NCBI GenBank assembly: GCA_016712865.1
Contig: JADJQH010000008.1
Location: forward strand, 1,116,001-1,180,000
DNA length: 64,000 bases
Source: Dokdonella sp.
GTDB taxonomy: Bacteria > Pseudomonadota > Gammaproteobacteria > Xanthomonadales > Rhodanobacteraceae
Direction: 5' to 3'
Under the pieces are notes generated by a model. The model had not been told where the DNA came from and did no database searches. It was given only the letters and a program-made list of their open reading frames with translations. Of the stretch, positions 16,102 through 24,844 are shown in pieces; position 1 is the first letter of the stretch, and each line of letters opens with the position of its first letter. Both the position numbers and the translations under genes were made by a program.

Positions 16102-18180
16102 TCAGCTGCCACCGAAATCGTAGGTCATCACCTGTTCGGGCTCCTGCAGGAAATTGCCCTGCACGAAGTTCATGCCGCAGGAGAACAGGATTGCCATGCT
16201 GGCCGCGTCCTCGACGAATTCGGCAACAGTGAGCTTGCCGGCATTGTGCGCCTGGTCGCACATGGATTTGATGCGCTCCTGGTTTTCCTTGTTCTTCGGC
16301 AGGTCGGCCATGTAGCTGCGGTCGATCTTGAGGTAATGCGCAGGAATGTGCTTGAGCAACTGGAAGGAATTCAGCCCCGAGCCGAATTGCTCAAGGGCGA
16401 AGCCGCAATGCAGCTGTTCGAGCCCGCGCACGAATGCGCGCGCCGGTTTCAGGTTGGTGACAACCTTGCTTTCCGGCATTTCAAAGATCAAGGCATCGCC
16501 ACGCTGGCGGGCGTTCTTCAGTTGCAGCGCAATCCAGGGCAACAGGCCCGGATCTTCGAGTGATTGCGGCGACAGCTTGATGAAGAACGAGGTCTTGCGG
16601 CCGCCTTGTTCGCGTTCCGCAATGGCCTTGATTGCCGTGCCGATGACCCAGCGATCCAGTTGCGGAAGCAAGCCGTGCTGCTCGGCGATGGGCATGAAGA
16701 AAGCAGGCAGGATTTCGCCCTTCGGCCCCTTCATGCGCAGCAGCACTTCGTAGAATTCGCCTTCGGCACCCTGCAGGCTGATGACCGGCTGGTAGAAAAG
16801 AATGTAGCCGTCGTTGCTCAGGGCATCCTTGATCAGCTTGAGCCAATGGCGATTCTTTTCCGCGTCTTCCTTGTCCTTGGCAGCCGGATCGAATACCCGG
16901 GCGCGATTTCCGCCCTCGGCTTGAATGGTGCGCAAGGTCAGGGATGCCCGGTCAAGCACGGCATTGCCGTTGCTTGCGCTCTCCACGATCAAGCTGCCCG
17001 CCACGCTGATGGTCAGGTTGATGGAGTTCTTGCCGACTTCGAAGATGCGCTCCTCGAAGGCCTTGCGCAACGCTTCGGTGAGTTGGGCAACCGCTTCGGC
17101 GTTGCGCTCGCAGACGATGATGCCGAAGGTGTGCTCGCCGAGGCGGCCTGCAATGTCTGTCTCCTTGAGATGCCGCTTCATCAAGTTGGCCATGTCGCCG
17201 AGCAGCAGATCCGTATTGCCAAGGCCGATGCCATCGAGCACGGTCTTGTAGTTGTCCAGCTCAAGCAGGATCAGCGCCTGGTCCGATGTTCCGGCATTCG
17301 CGGCGGCAACCACGCGGTCCAGTTCCGTCGTCAGGTACTTGCGGTTGAAGAGGTCGGTTATCAGGTCCTTGGTGCGCAGTTCCTCGAGTTCCTCGGAGGC
17401 GACGGCATCGACCGCCTGCTGGCGGAACACGATCTGCTGACAAGGCTCGCCCTCGTACATCGCCTCGGCGAATTCCATCACCGCATCGAATGTGCTGCCA
17501 TCGCCGCGCTGCGCCTTCAGGTTCAGCTTCTGCGGTGGGCGCTCGCCCTTGGAAAGCTTTTTCAGCAGTGCCTTGAAATCCTCGGCGTCATCGGCTGCGA
17601 CCATGTCGAGGATCGACATGCTTTCAATGTCCTCGAAATCCTCATAGCCAAACGTCTCGAGGTAGGCCCGGTTGGCGCGCACGTGCATGCCTTCATGGAC
17701 ATAGGCAATCGGATCCCGCGAGGAATCGAGCAGATCGCTGCAGCGACGCTCGGACTCGCGCAAGGCGTTTTCCAGGCGACGCACGCTGCGGCGCATGGTG
17801 AGCGCCTCGAATTCACGCCGCACGATGACCTGCAGGTGGTCGGCACGGTTCTGCAAGGCGAGACCGCGAGCGCCGTGCTGGAATGCCTCGACAACCTGGT
17901 TGTCGGTCAGGTTGGATCCGTAAACGATCATGGATATGTCCTTGCCGCAGCGATTGACCGCTTCCGCGGCCTGGCGCAGGGGCAAGTCACGACTGCCGAG
18001 GTTGGCAAGGATCATGTCGGGCGGCTGGCGCTCCAGCAGGTCCTCGAGTTCGGCTTCATTGGCCGCCCGGGTCGGACGCAATGCGATGCCGCCGTTGCGC
18101 AACATGCTGATGATCTGCTCGGCTTCATCCACCGAATCCTCGATCAGCAACAGCTTGATCACATTGTCAGGTTTGCTCAT
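16102..18180 (-). CDS. fimX: FimX-like REC-PAS-GGDEF-EAL c-di-GMP effector
   Basis: 692 aa, essentially the length of Pseudomonas FimX. Order: receiver-like domain (about 1-125), PAS (about 145-265), GGDEF (about 275-430), EAL (about 435-690). All catalytic signatures are degenerate. The receiver phospho-Asp position reads ILANL, the GGDEF site reads GEHTF, EAL reads EVL, and DDFG reads EQFG in the loop normally needed for catalysis. EVL and a dead GGDEF are hallmarks of FimX, which binds c-di-GMP through its EAL domain and promotes type IV pilus assembly at a cell pole. The protein therefore should sense rather than turn over c-di-GMP. It is the sole gene of its unit. Confidence 0.88.
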   Translation of the reverse strand: MSKPDNVIKLLLIEDSVDEAEQIISMLRNGGIALRPTRAANEAELEDLLERQPPDMILANLGSRDLPLRQAAEAVNRCGKDISMIVYGSNLTDNQVVEAFQHGARGLALQNRADHLQVIVRREFEALTMRRSVRRLENALRESERRCSDLLDSSRDPIAYVHEGMHVRANRAYLETFGYEDFEDIESMSILDMVAADDAEDFKALLKKLSKGERPPQKLNLKAQRGDGSTFDAVMEFAEAMYEGEPCQQIVFRQQAVDAVASEELEELRTKDLITDLFNRKYLTTELDRVVAAANAGTSDQALILLELDNYKTVLDGIGLGNTDLLLGDMANLMKRHLKETDIAGRLGEHTFGIIVCERNAEAVAQLTEALRKAFEERIFEVGKNSINLTISVAGSLIVESASNGNAVLDRASLTLRTIQAEGGNRARVFDPAAKDKEDAEKNRHWLKLIKDALSNDGYILFYQPVISLQGAEGEFYEVLLRMKGPKGEILPAFFMPIAEQHGLLPQLDRWVIGTAIKAIAEREQGGRKTSFFIKLSPQSLEDPGLLPWIALQLKNARQRGDALIFEMPESKVVTNLKPARAFVRGLEQLHCGFALEQFGSGLNSFQLLKHIPAHYLKIDRSYMADLPKNKENQERIKSMCDQAHNAGKLTVAEFVEDAASMAILFSCGMNFVQGNFLQEPEQVMTYDFGGS

Positions 18181-18304
18181 TGATTTTGTGCTGTCAGGGC
18201 CGTGCGCGGTGCGCTTCTGGCTGTCTTGCGAGGAGCAATCAGAAGCGGGACTTTTACCGGATTCGACGAGTCATTGCCATACTCGCGCGAATATTCAGGA
18301 TTTT

Positions 18305-19342
18305 TCACGATCGTACGGCGCGTTTTCCGCTCGCGCCGGGCACCTCTCGCACCAACCTTGGAACCAGGTAGCCGGCCACGCGGGCTTCCAGTTGGGCGAT
18401 CAAGGCCAGGGCCTGCGCATCGGGTACCTCGAAATGCGCGGCGCCTTGCACGCGATCCAGCTGGTGCAGGTAATAGGGCAGGATGCCGCAGGCGATGAGG
18501 CGCTCGGAGAGCTCGGCCAGGGCGTCCGCCGAATCATTGATGCCCCGCAGCAGCACCGACTGGTTGAGCAGGCTGACCCCGGCATCGCGCAGACGCTGGC
18601 AGGCTTCGGCAACCGTCTCGTCGATCTCGTTCGCATGATTGGCGTGCAGGACCATGACTTTTGGCAGGGGTATCGTCTGCAGCCAGTCCAGCAATTCGCC
18701 ATCAACGCGCTCCGGCAAGACAATGGGCAGGCGCGTGTGGATGCGCAGTCGGCGCAGATGCGGAATTTCCGCCAGGGCTCGGGTCAGCTCGGCCAGTTTC
18801 GGGGTTGCCAACGACAGCGGGTCACCGCCGGAAAGGATGACTTCATCGACGTCTGCCGATTTGCGCAGGTAGTCGATGGCTTCTCGCCATTGGCCGCTCG
18901 CGGCCGTCTCCTCGGCATACGGGAAGTGCCGCCGGAAGCAATAGCGACAGTGGATGGCACAGGATCCGGTTGCGATCAGCAGGGCACGCCCGGCGTACTT
19001 GTGCAGCAGGCCGGTGCCCACGCGGGCATCCATGTCGCCCACCGGGTCCGAGCTGTAGTGCGGGGCTTCCAGCAGTTCGGCGGCAGCAGGCAGCACCTGC
19101 GTCAGCAAGGGATCGCGCGCGTCGCCCCATTGCATCCGGGCAACGAATCCGCGCGGCACGCGCACGCGAAATCCCGTATCGCCGTCGGCCAGCAAGGCGT
19201 CGGCTTGTCCTTCAAGCCCGAGCAAGCGCAGCAACTCGCGTGGATCGGTGATCGCGTCGCGCCAGATCGCCTGCCAGGACCGGCCCGAACCCGGTGAAGC
19301 GGTTTGCCCAATATGGGAGAAAAGCGGTCGTGCAGGTATCAT
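18305..19342 (-). CDS. epmB: EF-P beta-lysylation protein EpmB (lysine 2,3-aminomutase family)
   Basis: 345 aa radical-SAM enzyme that isomerises L-alpha-lysine to (R)-beta-lysine for modification of elongation factor P. The 4Fe-4S motif is CAIHCRYC (CxxxCxxC, near residue 125). ILSGGDPLSL, HTRLPIVLPERV and NQSVLLRGIND are conserved family segments. It lacks the long C-terminal domain of true lysine 2,3-aminomutases. It is transcribed divergently from efp, 91 bp away, the standard arrangement. The partner ligase EpmA is not in the window. Confidence 0.94.
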   Translation of the reverse strand: MIPARPLFSHIGQTASPGSGRSWQAIWRDAITDPRELLRLLGLEGQADALLADGDTGFRVRVPRGFVARMQWGDARDPLLTQVLPAAAELLEAPHYSSDPVGDMDARVGTGLLHKYAGRALLIATGSCAIHCRYCFRRHFPYAEETAASGQWREAIDYLRKSADVDEVILSGGDPLSLATPKLAELTRALAEIPHLRRLRIHTRLPIVLPERVDGELLDWLQTIPLPKVMVLHANHANEIDETVAEACQRLRDAGVSLLNQSVLLRGINDSADALAELSERLIACGILPYYLHQLDRVQGAAHFEVPDAQALALIAQLEARVAGYLVPRLVREVPGASGKRAVRS

Positions 19343-19433
19343 GGCGGATCGGTTCCGGGCCTCCCGGGCAATGAACTTCCCATTCTAGCTGCTTTGTACC
19401 GGCAGCCTTTCCACCAGCAATCAGGAGCACTCC

Positions 19434-20000
19434 ATGGCCACGCATGGAATGAACGACGTCAAGAACGGCCTCAAGATCATCGTCGATGGCTATCCCTGCA
19501 CCATCATCGACACCGATTTCATCAAGCCGGGCAAGGGCCAGGCCTTTACCCGGGTCAAGTATCGCAACTTGAAGACCGGGCGCACGGTGGAAATGACCAT
19601 GAAGTCGACCGATTCGGTCGAAAGCGCCGACGTGGTCGATACCGACATGGAGTTCCTCTACTCCGACGGCGAGTTCTGGCATTTCATGCATCCGACCACG
19701 CATGAGCAGATCGCCGCCGACGAAAAGGCGCTGGCCGATGCCGCGCAATGGCTCAAGGGCAACGAGATGGTCATCGTTACCCTGTGGAACGGCTCGCCGC
19801 TGACCGTGACGCCGCCGAATTTCGTCGAGTTGCAGATTGTCGAAACCGATCCGGGCGTGCGCGGCGATACCTCGGGCGGCGGCGGCAAGCCGGCCAAGCT
19901 CGAAACCGGGGCGGTGGTTCGCGTTCCCCTGTTCGTGAACCAGAACGAGATCATCAAGGTTGATACCCGCACCGGTGAGTATGTCGGGCGCGTCAAGTAA
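19434..20000 (+). CDS. efp: Elongation factor P
   Basis: 188 aa. Translation factor that enters the ribosomal E-site and relieves stalling at polyproline. The N-terminal KOW-like domain carries the modified lysine at residue 34 in KPGKGQAF. Two OB domains follow, with the end [11 protein letters not shown]. Lys34 together with divergent epmB implies the beta-lysylated type. AGGAG upstream fits ATG 19434; MNDVKNGLK five codons later is an alternative start. Proline-rich products in this window (RNase E tail, the exported protein at 373) would be expected clients. Confidence 0.96.
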   Translation: MATHGMNDVKNGLKIIVDGYPCTIIDTDFIKPGKGQAFTRVKYRNLKTGRTVEMTMKSTDSVESADVVDTDMEFLYSDGEFWHFMHPTTHEQIAADEKALADAAQWLKGNEMVIVTLWNGSPLTVTPPNFVELQIVETDPGVRGDTSGGGGKPAKLETGAVVRVPLFVNQNEIIKVDTRTGEYVGRVK

Positions 20001-20010
20001 GCAGGAAGGC

Positions 20011-21336
20011 ATGAGCCCTGCGCCCATCGTCGATCTCGTCATCGAGGCGCGCTGGCTCATTCCGGTCGAGCCGCATGCACGGGTGCTCGACCATCATGCG
20101 GTGGTGGTCGACGCGGGTCGCATCGTAGCGCTGCTGCCGATCACCGAAGCCCGCCAGAAGTTCGCGCCGCGCGAGCGCGTCGAACTTGCTGGCCATGCGT
20201 TGATTCCAGGCCTGGTCAACGCCCATACGCACAACCCGATGACACTGATGCGCGGCCTGGCGGACGACGTGCCGTTCATGACCTGGCTGAAGGATCATGT
20301 GTGGCCCGCGGAGGCCAAGGTCATGGGGCCGGAGTTCGTGCGCGACGGCGTGGAACTCGCAATCGCCGAGATGATCCGTGGCGGTACCACCTGCTGCAAC
20401 GAAAACTATTTTTACCCGGACGTGCAGGCGGCGACTTACCGCAAGTTCGGCTTCCGCGCCCTCATCGGCCTGCCGGTGATCGAGTTTCCGACGCCGTGGG
20501 CGAGCAGCCGCGACGAATACTTCGACAAGGCGCTGGCGGTGCATGACGATTTGCGCGGGGATGCGCTGGTCGGCACCAGTTTCGCGCCGCATGCGCCCTA
20601 CACCGTATCCAACGAGAGCTTTGAACGCATCCAGATGCTGTCCGGGCAGCTCGACCTGCCTGTGCATCTGCACCTGCACGAAACGGCTGACGAAATCCGC
20701 GACAGCCTCAAGGACTTCGGCATGCGTCCGTTTGCACGCATCAAGCAGTTGGGCCTGGTCAACGAGCGCCTGATCGCCGTGCACATGACCCAATTGACCG
20801 AGGGCGAAATTGCCGATTGCGCAACGCACGGCGTTTCCATCGTGCACAACGTCGAATCCAACATGAAGCTGCTCAGCGGATTCTGCCCGGCCGAGGCGAT
20901 CCGGCGCGCCGGCGTGAATCTGGCCATGGGCACCGATGGCTGTGCATCCAACAACGATCTGGACCTGTTCGGCGAGATGCGCTCGGCTGCCCTGGTTGGC
21001 AAGCTGGTCGCCGGTGATGCGGCGGCCATGGATGCGGCGAGTGTGCTGCGCGCGGCAACCCTGGGCTCGGCGCGTGCGTTGGGTTGGTCCGATCGCATCG
21101 GCTCGATCGAAGTCGGCAAGCAGGCGGATCTTGTCGCCGTCGATCTCGACACGATCGAGAGCCAGCCGGTGTACAACGTGATTTCGCAGTTGATTTATGC
21201 GGCCAGTCGCCACCAGGTTTCGGATGTCTGGATCGGCGGTGAGCGCAAGCTGCGCGAGCGCCGGCTGATCGATATCGACACTGCGGAAATCCTTGCCAAG
21301 GCGCGTCGCTGGCAGGCGCGGATTGCTTCGACATGA
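20011..21336 (+). CDS. mtaD: 5'-methylthioadenosine / S-adenosylhomocysteine deaminase family (TRZ/ATZ amidohydrolase)
   Basis: 441 aa. ATG 20011 has AGGAAGG upstream, 10 bp after efp. It is a metal-dependent amidohydrolase with the HTHNP motif, HLHLHE, a later metal-binding His (VHNVESNMKL) and catalytic Asp in GTDGCASNN. In Pseudomonas the same gene order (this hydrolase, ubiG, gph) occurs, and the hydrolase there deaminates methylthioadenosine; that supports the call but not the exact substrate. Its stop overlaps ubiG by 4 bp, so the amidohydrolase and methyltransferase are coupled, perhaps because methyl transfer yields products related to SAM recycling. Confidence 0.82.
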   Translation: MSPAPIVDLVIEARWLIPVEPHARVLDHHAVVVDAGRIVALLPITEARQKFAPRERVELAGHALIPGLVNAHTHNPMTLMRGLADDVPFMTWLKDHVWPAEAKVMGPEFVRDGVELAIAEMIRGGTTCCNENYFYPDVQAATYRKFGFRALIGLPVIEFPTPWASSRDEYFDKALAVHDDLRGDALVGTSFAPHAPYTVSNESFERIQMLSGQLDLPVHLHLHETADEIRDSLKDFGMRPFARIKQLGLVNERLIAVHMTQLTEGEIADCATHGVSIVHNVESNMKLLSGFCPAEAIRRAGVNLAMGTDGCASNNDLDLFGEMRSAALVGKLVAGDAAAMDAASVLRAATLGSARALGWSDRIGSIEVGKQADLVAVDLDTIESQPVYNVISQLIYAASRHQVSDVWIGGERKLRERRLIDIDTAEILAKARRWQARIAST

Positions 21337-22046
21337 GTGCGAATCCTGGCCCCAACGTGGATGCGGGCGAGGTCGAGCGTTTCGACCGTTTGGCCAGTCG
21401 CTGGTGGGACCCGGATGGCGAATCCAGGCCCCTGCATGACCTGAATCCCTTGCGCTTTTCCTGGATCGCGCAACGCATCGCACTGCGGGGAAGTCGCGCC
21501 CTCGATGTGGGATGCGGGGGTGGCCTGTTGAGCGAGGCCCTGGCGCGGGCCGGAGCACGGGTAACCGGCATCGACATGGCCGGCGCCGTACTTGATGTGG
21601 CGCGCCTGCACCTGATGGAAAGTGGACTTGAAGTCGACTATCGCCAGATGAGCGTGGAGGCCTTGGCGGACGCCCATGCCGGGGAATTCGATCTGGTGTG
21701 CTGCATGGAGATGCTCGAACACGTGCCGGACTCGGGCAGCGTCATCCGGGCCTGCGCCGACTTGTTGAAGCCCGGCGGAATGCTGTTCCTGTCGACCCTG
21801 AACCGGACCCCGAAGGCGTTTGCTGCTGCCATCGTGGGCGCCGAGTATGTGATGCGCCTGTTGCCCAAGGGCACCCACCACTACGCGCAGTTCATCAAGC
21901 CGTCCGAGCTTGCGGCCGATTTGCGCGCAGCCGGGCTTGTGCTCGATGACGTGCGCGGCATGGCCTACAACCCGGTGACGCGCAAGGCGTGGCTCGCGGA
22001 ATCGGTTGCGGTCAACTACCTGGTTTGCGCCAGCAAGCCGGCATGA
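21333..22046 (+). CDS. ubiG: Bifunctional ubiquinone O-methyltransferase UbiG
   Basis: 237 aa SAM-dependent methyltransferase performing both O-methylations of ubiquinone synthesis. It starts in an ATGA overlap with mtaD. Family features: ASRWWDPDGESRPLHDLNPL near the N-terminus, SAM motif LDVGCGGGLLSEALA (about residues 52-66), MEMLEHVPD, and KGTHHYAQFIKPSEL. The length is typical. The stop overlaps gph by 4 bp; the three genes form one tight unit downstream of efp. Confidence 0.95.
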   Translation: MSANPGPNVDAGEVERFDRLASRWWDPDGESRPLHDLNPLRFSWIAQRIALRGSRALDVGCGGGLLSEALARAGARVTGIDMAGAVLDVARLHLMESGLEVDYRQMSVEALADAHAGEFDLVCCMEMLEHVPDSGSVIRACADLLKPGGMLFLSTLNRTPKAFAAAIVGAEYVMRLLPKGTHHYAQFIKPSELAADLRAAGLVLDDVRGMAYNPVTRKAWLAESVAVNYLVCASKPA

Positions 22047-22708
22047 ACACGGCTGGCGGGTTCAGCGCCGTTCTGTTCGATCTGGATGGCACCCTGGCTG
22101 ATTCCGCTCCGGATCTGGTTGCGGCGTTGTCCACATTGAGTCGCGAGATTGGCGAGCCCGAACCGGATCCGATTGCCGTCAGCCGCGTGGTCTCCACGGG
22201 CGGCCGCGCGATCCTGCGTTGCGGACTTCCGCGAATCGCTGAAGAGCGCATCGAGGAATTGCTGCCACGCTACCTTCACCTTTACGCCGAGCGCGGCAAT
22301 GTTTCCACGCGGTTGTATGAGGGCATCGACGAGGTGCTGCGATCACTTGAGGCACGCGGGATACCGTGGGGCATCGTCACCAACAAGGTGGGCTGGCTGG
22401 CCGCCCCGGTCATCGAACAACTGGGCCTCAAGGGGCGCTGTTCCGCATTGGTGGCTGGCGATACCTTGAGCGTGCGCAAGCCGGACCCGGCGCCGGTTCT
22501 GCATGCCTGCGCATTGATGAAAGCCGATCCGTTGCTGACCCAGTTCGTCGGCGACGATCTGCGTGACATCGAAGCCGGACGCGCTGCGGGCACGCGCACC
22601 ATTGCCGCGGCCTGGGGCTATCTCAACGGTGGCGATCCGCACAGCTGGGGTGCCGACGCCATAGCCAACGACGTGGCGGCCCTGCCAGCCTGCCTGCTCC
22701 TGGCGTAA
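22043..22708 (+). CDS. gph: Phosphoglycolate phosphatase (HAD family)
   Basis: 221 aa. HAD hydrolase with motif I FDLDGTLADSAPDL (nucleophile Asp), motif II around TNK, motif III Lys in RKPDPAPV, and motif IV FVGDDLRDIEAG. It hydrolyses 2-phosphoglycolate formed during DNA repair. The start is set by the ATGA overlap with ubiG, and the conserved DLDGT follows at the normal distance. MupP-type phosphatases (N-acetylmuramate 6-phosphate) share this neighbourhood in Pseudomonas, so that activity is a real alternative. Confidence 0.88.
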   Translation: MNTAGGFSAVLFDLDGTLADSAPDLVAALSTLSREIGEPEPDPIAVSRVVSTGGRAILRCGLPRIAEERIEELLPRYLHLYAERGNVSTRLYEGIDEVLRSLEARGIPWGIVTNKVGWLAAPVIEQLGLKGRCSALVAGDTLSVRKPDPAPVLHACALMKADPLLTQFVGDDLRDIEAGRAAGTRTIAAAWGYLNGGDPHSWGADAIANDVAALPACLLLA

Positions 22709-22712
22709 GCAC

Positions 22713-23537
22713 GTGGTTGCTGATGCCCTTTCCAGTCATGTCGACAAATGGACGGCAGCCGAGCCGGAGCTTGCGCTTGCGCTGCGGTTTGCCGATGCCG
22801 CTTCGCGCCCGCGCATTGCCGCGCTCATCTGCCTCGAACATGAGATCGTCCACGCTGCGCTGCATATCGCAGAACGCGACGTCGCCCTGGTCAAATTGAA
22901 CTGGTGGGCCGAGGAGTTGGCTGCCTTGGCAGCTGGAGCAGCCCGCCATCCACTCACGCAGACGCTGGGCGGGAACGCGGACCTTGACGCGATCTCCCCG
23001 GGACAATGGGGTAGGGCGGCGAGCGCAGCCATGAGCATGCGCGAGGCAGCTCCGGCGGCAACATTCCAGGACCTGCTTGCGCGCTATCGACAATTTGCCG
23101 AGTGCTGGGCCCCCATGCAGCAGGCACTGTATTCCGCAGTGGATGCCGATGCCTGGATCGAGGCGCGCAGCCTGGCCCTGGCCTTGCGTGACGCGCTTGC
23201 ATTGCATCACGCCCTGCAGCAGGACCGATTGCCGCTGCCCATGGAGCTGCTGGCGCGACATCAGCTTTCACGCAGTGAACTGGCCCAGCCATCGGCCGCT
23301 CGGGATGCGATCTTGCGCGAACAGATTTCCTTTCTGTCGCGTGCCATGAAGGCGGTAAAACGCAGTCGATTGACCGTTCATGCCGCCGTGCAACTGCGCG
23401 CGGATGAGTACCGTTGCCAGCGAATGCACAAGTCCGGCGATGTGCTGGGAAGCGGCCACGACGCGTTGGCCCGCTTGCCCTTGTCCAGTGCGTGGGTGGC
23501 CTGGCGCGCGGCCCGAACCATGCAGCGAATGGGTTGA
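22713..23537 (+). CDS. Squalene/phytoene synthase family protein, degenerate active site
   Basis: 274 aa, all-helical. The start is taken at GTG 22713, 4 bp after gph, because no in-frame ATG precedes the conserved region; the ribosome site is poor. The pattern LICLEHEIVHAALHIAERDVALVKLNWWAEEL matches the family in outline. However, the Asp-rich DxxxD metal-binding motifs needed for prenyl condensation are absent or replaced. It is therefore probably not a working synthase. NDUFAF6-like, non-catalytic relatives are the nearest analogue I can suggest. It is probably co-transcribed with mtaD-ubiG-gph. Confidence 0.6.
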   Translation: MVADALSSHVDKWTAAEPELALALRFADAASRPRIAALICLEHEIVHAALHIAERDVALVKLNWWAEELAALAAGAARHPLTQTLGGNADLDAISPGQWGRAASAAMSMREAAPAATFQDLLARYRQFAECWAPMQQALYSAVDADAWIEARSLALALRDALALHHALQQDRLPLPMELLARHQLSRSELAQPSAARDAILREQISFLSRAMKAVKRSRLTVHAAVQLRADEYRCQRMHKSGDVLGSGHDALARLPLSSAWVAWRAARTMQRMG

Positions 23538-23609
23538 TTCGGTAAGCTGAGCGCTTGAATTGATGCGGATCGGGCCAATTTTCCAAGTCTTGGACAAGGT
23601 TGTTCAAGT

Positions 23610-23697
23610 CGTCATCCCGGCGAACGCCGGGATCCATTTTGATTCGAATGGTGAGTTTTCAGATGCCAGATGGATTCCGGCTTGCGCCGGAATGACG
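23610..23697. repeat. Pair of inverted REP-like palindromes
   Basis: Two 27-bp units in opposite orientation (23610-23636 and 23671-23697), each with a G+C palindrome: CCCGGCGAACGCCGGG in the first and TTCCGGCTTGCGCCGGAA in the second. Together they make an 88-bp BIME-like structure between the squalene-synthase-like gene and folE2. It could end the upstream transcript. Confidence 0.8.
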
Positions 23698-23752
23698 GCA
23701 GAAGCAGAAGATCAGCGTTGGCCCAAGCCTGAAATCCTTTGAGCAAACACGT

Positions 23753-24706
23753 ATGCCGAGTCTCCCCAGCAACGCACGCCTCATGCCTGACATCGCAGCC
23801 GCGACCGCGCTGGATGCGGCTGCCCGCCTGGATTGGGTGGGCATGGACGAGATCGCGATTCCGGTTCGCCTGCTCGGTGAGGACGGCACGATCATGCAGA
23901 CACCGGCGCGGGTGACTGCCCAGGTCAACCTCAAGGATGCCAGCGCCCGCGGCATCCACATGTCGCGCCTGTACCTGCACCTCGACAAACACCTGCCCGG
24001 CGAAGCGCTCTCACCCTGCACCCTGCGCCGGCTGCTTCGCGATTTCCTCGACTCGCATGCCGAGCTTTCGGATCGTGCGCGCATCGACATCCGTTTCGAA
24101 CAGATGATTCGTCGGCCCGCATTGGCCAGTGACAACAGCGGATGGCGGTCGTACCCGGTGCGAATCACGGCAACCCTTCACGAAAGCGCGTTTGCCTTCG
24201 AACTGGAAACCGAGGCGCTGTATTCCAGCACGTGCCCGTGTTCGGCAGCCCTGGCCCGGCAGTTGATCCAGGAACAATTTGCAGCGGATTTTGCGCCGGA
24301 TGAGGCCTTGCAGCGTGACAAGGTGCTGGCCTGGCTGGGCAGCGAGCAGGGCATCCGCGCCACGCCGCACAGCCAACGCAGCAGCGCGCGGGTACGCGTG
24401 CGCCTGGCTGCGGGTTTCGAGTTTCCCATCGTCGAACTGATCGACCTCATCGAAGGCGCGCTCAAGACTGTGGTGCAGACGGCGGTCAAGCGCGAGGACG
24501 AACAGGCCTTTGCCTTGCTAAACGGCCAGAACCTGATGTTCTGCGAAGATGCCGCGCGTCGCCTGAAGCTGGCCCTTGAAGGCGATGAACGCATCGTTGA
24601 CTTCCAGCTGCGCGTGGCGCACCTGGAAAGCCTGCATGCGCATGATGCGGTGGCGGTGGCCACCAAAGGCGTTGAAGGCGGCTACAGCACGCAGGTTGAT
24701 CGCTGA
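23753..24706 (+). CDS. folE2: GTP cyclohydrolase FolE2 (type IB)
   Basis: 317 aa. It converts GTP to 7,8-dihydroneopterin triphosphate for folate or queuosine synthesis. Diagnostic segments: KDASARGIHMSRLY, the metal-ligand cysteine loop STCPCSAALARQL, and ATPHSQRSSARV. FolE2 enzymes use various metals and often back up zinc-dependent FolE under zinc limitation; no Zur site could be identified. ATG 23753 is used, and MPDIAAA ten codons later is an alternative. The neighbouring gluQ depends on queuosine, but it is 9 kb away and no link is implied. Confidence 0.92.
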   Translation: MPSLPSNARLMPDIAAATALDAAARLDWVGMDEIAIPVRLLGEDGTIMQTPARVTAQVNLKDASARGIHMSRLYLHLDKHLPGEALSPCTLRRLLRDFLDSHAELSDRARIDIRFEQMIRRPALASDNSGWRSYPVRITATLHESAFAFELETEALYSSTCPCSAALARQLIQEQFAADFAPDEALQRDKVLAWLGSEQGIRATPHSQRSSARVRVRLAAGFEFPIVELIDLIEGALKTVVQTAVKREDEQAFALLNGQNLMFCEDAARRLKLALEGDERIVDFQLRVAHLESLHAHDAVAVATKGVEGGYSTQVDR

Positions 24707-24722
24707 GCGCAACGCTGGTTAG

Positions 24723-24769
24723 GTCGCTTCCGTCCATGGTTCGACTGGCTCACCACGAACGGAAGCGAC
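24723..24769. repeat. Inverted repeat between convergent folE2 and deaD genes
   Basis: Perfect 11-bp arms GTCGCTTCCGT (24723-24733) and ACGGAAGCGAC (24759-24769) with a 25-bp centre that itself contains GTTCG/CGAAC. No T-run. It is a candidate transcript-end structure or dispersed repeat. Confidence 0.6.
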
Positions 24770-24844
24770 TGGCAACGCTGCACAGGAAGTGTCGCGCCCG
24801 AAGGTGCATATCCCGATTTGGGATACCTGCAAGAACAGGAGGCA

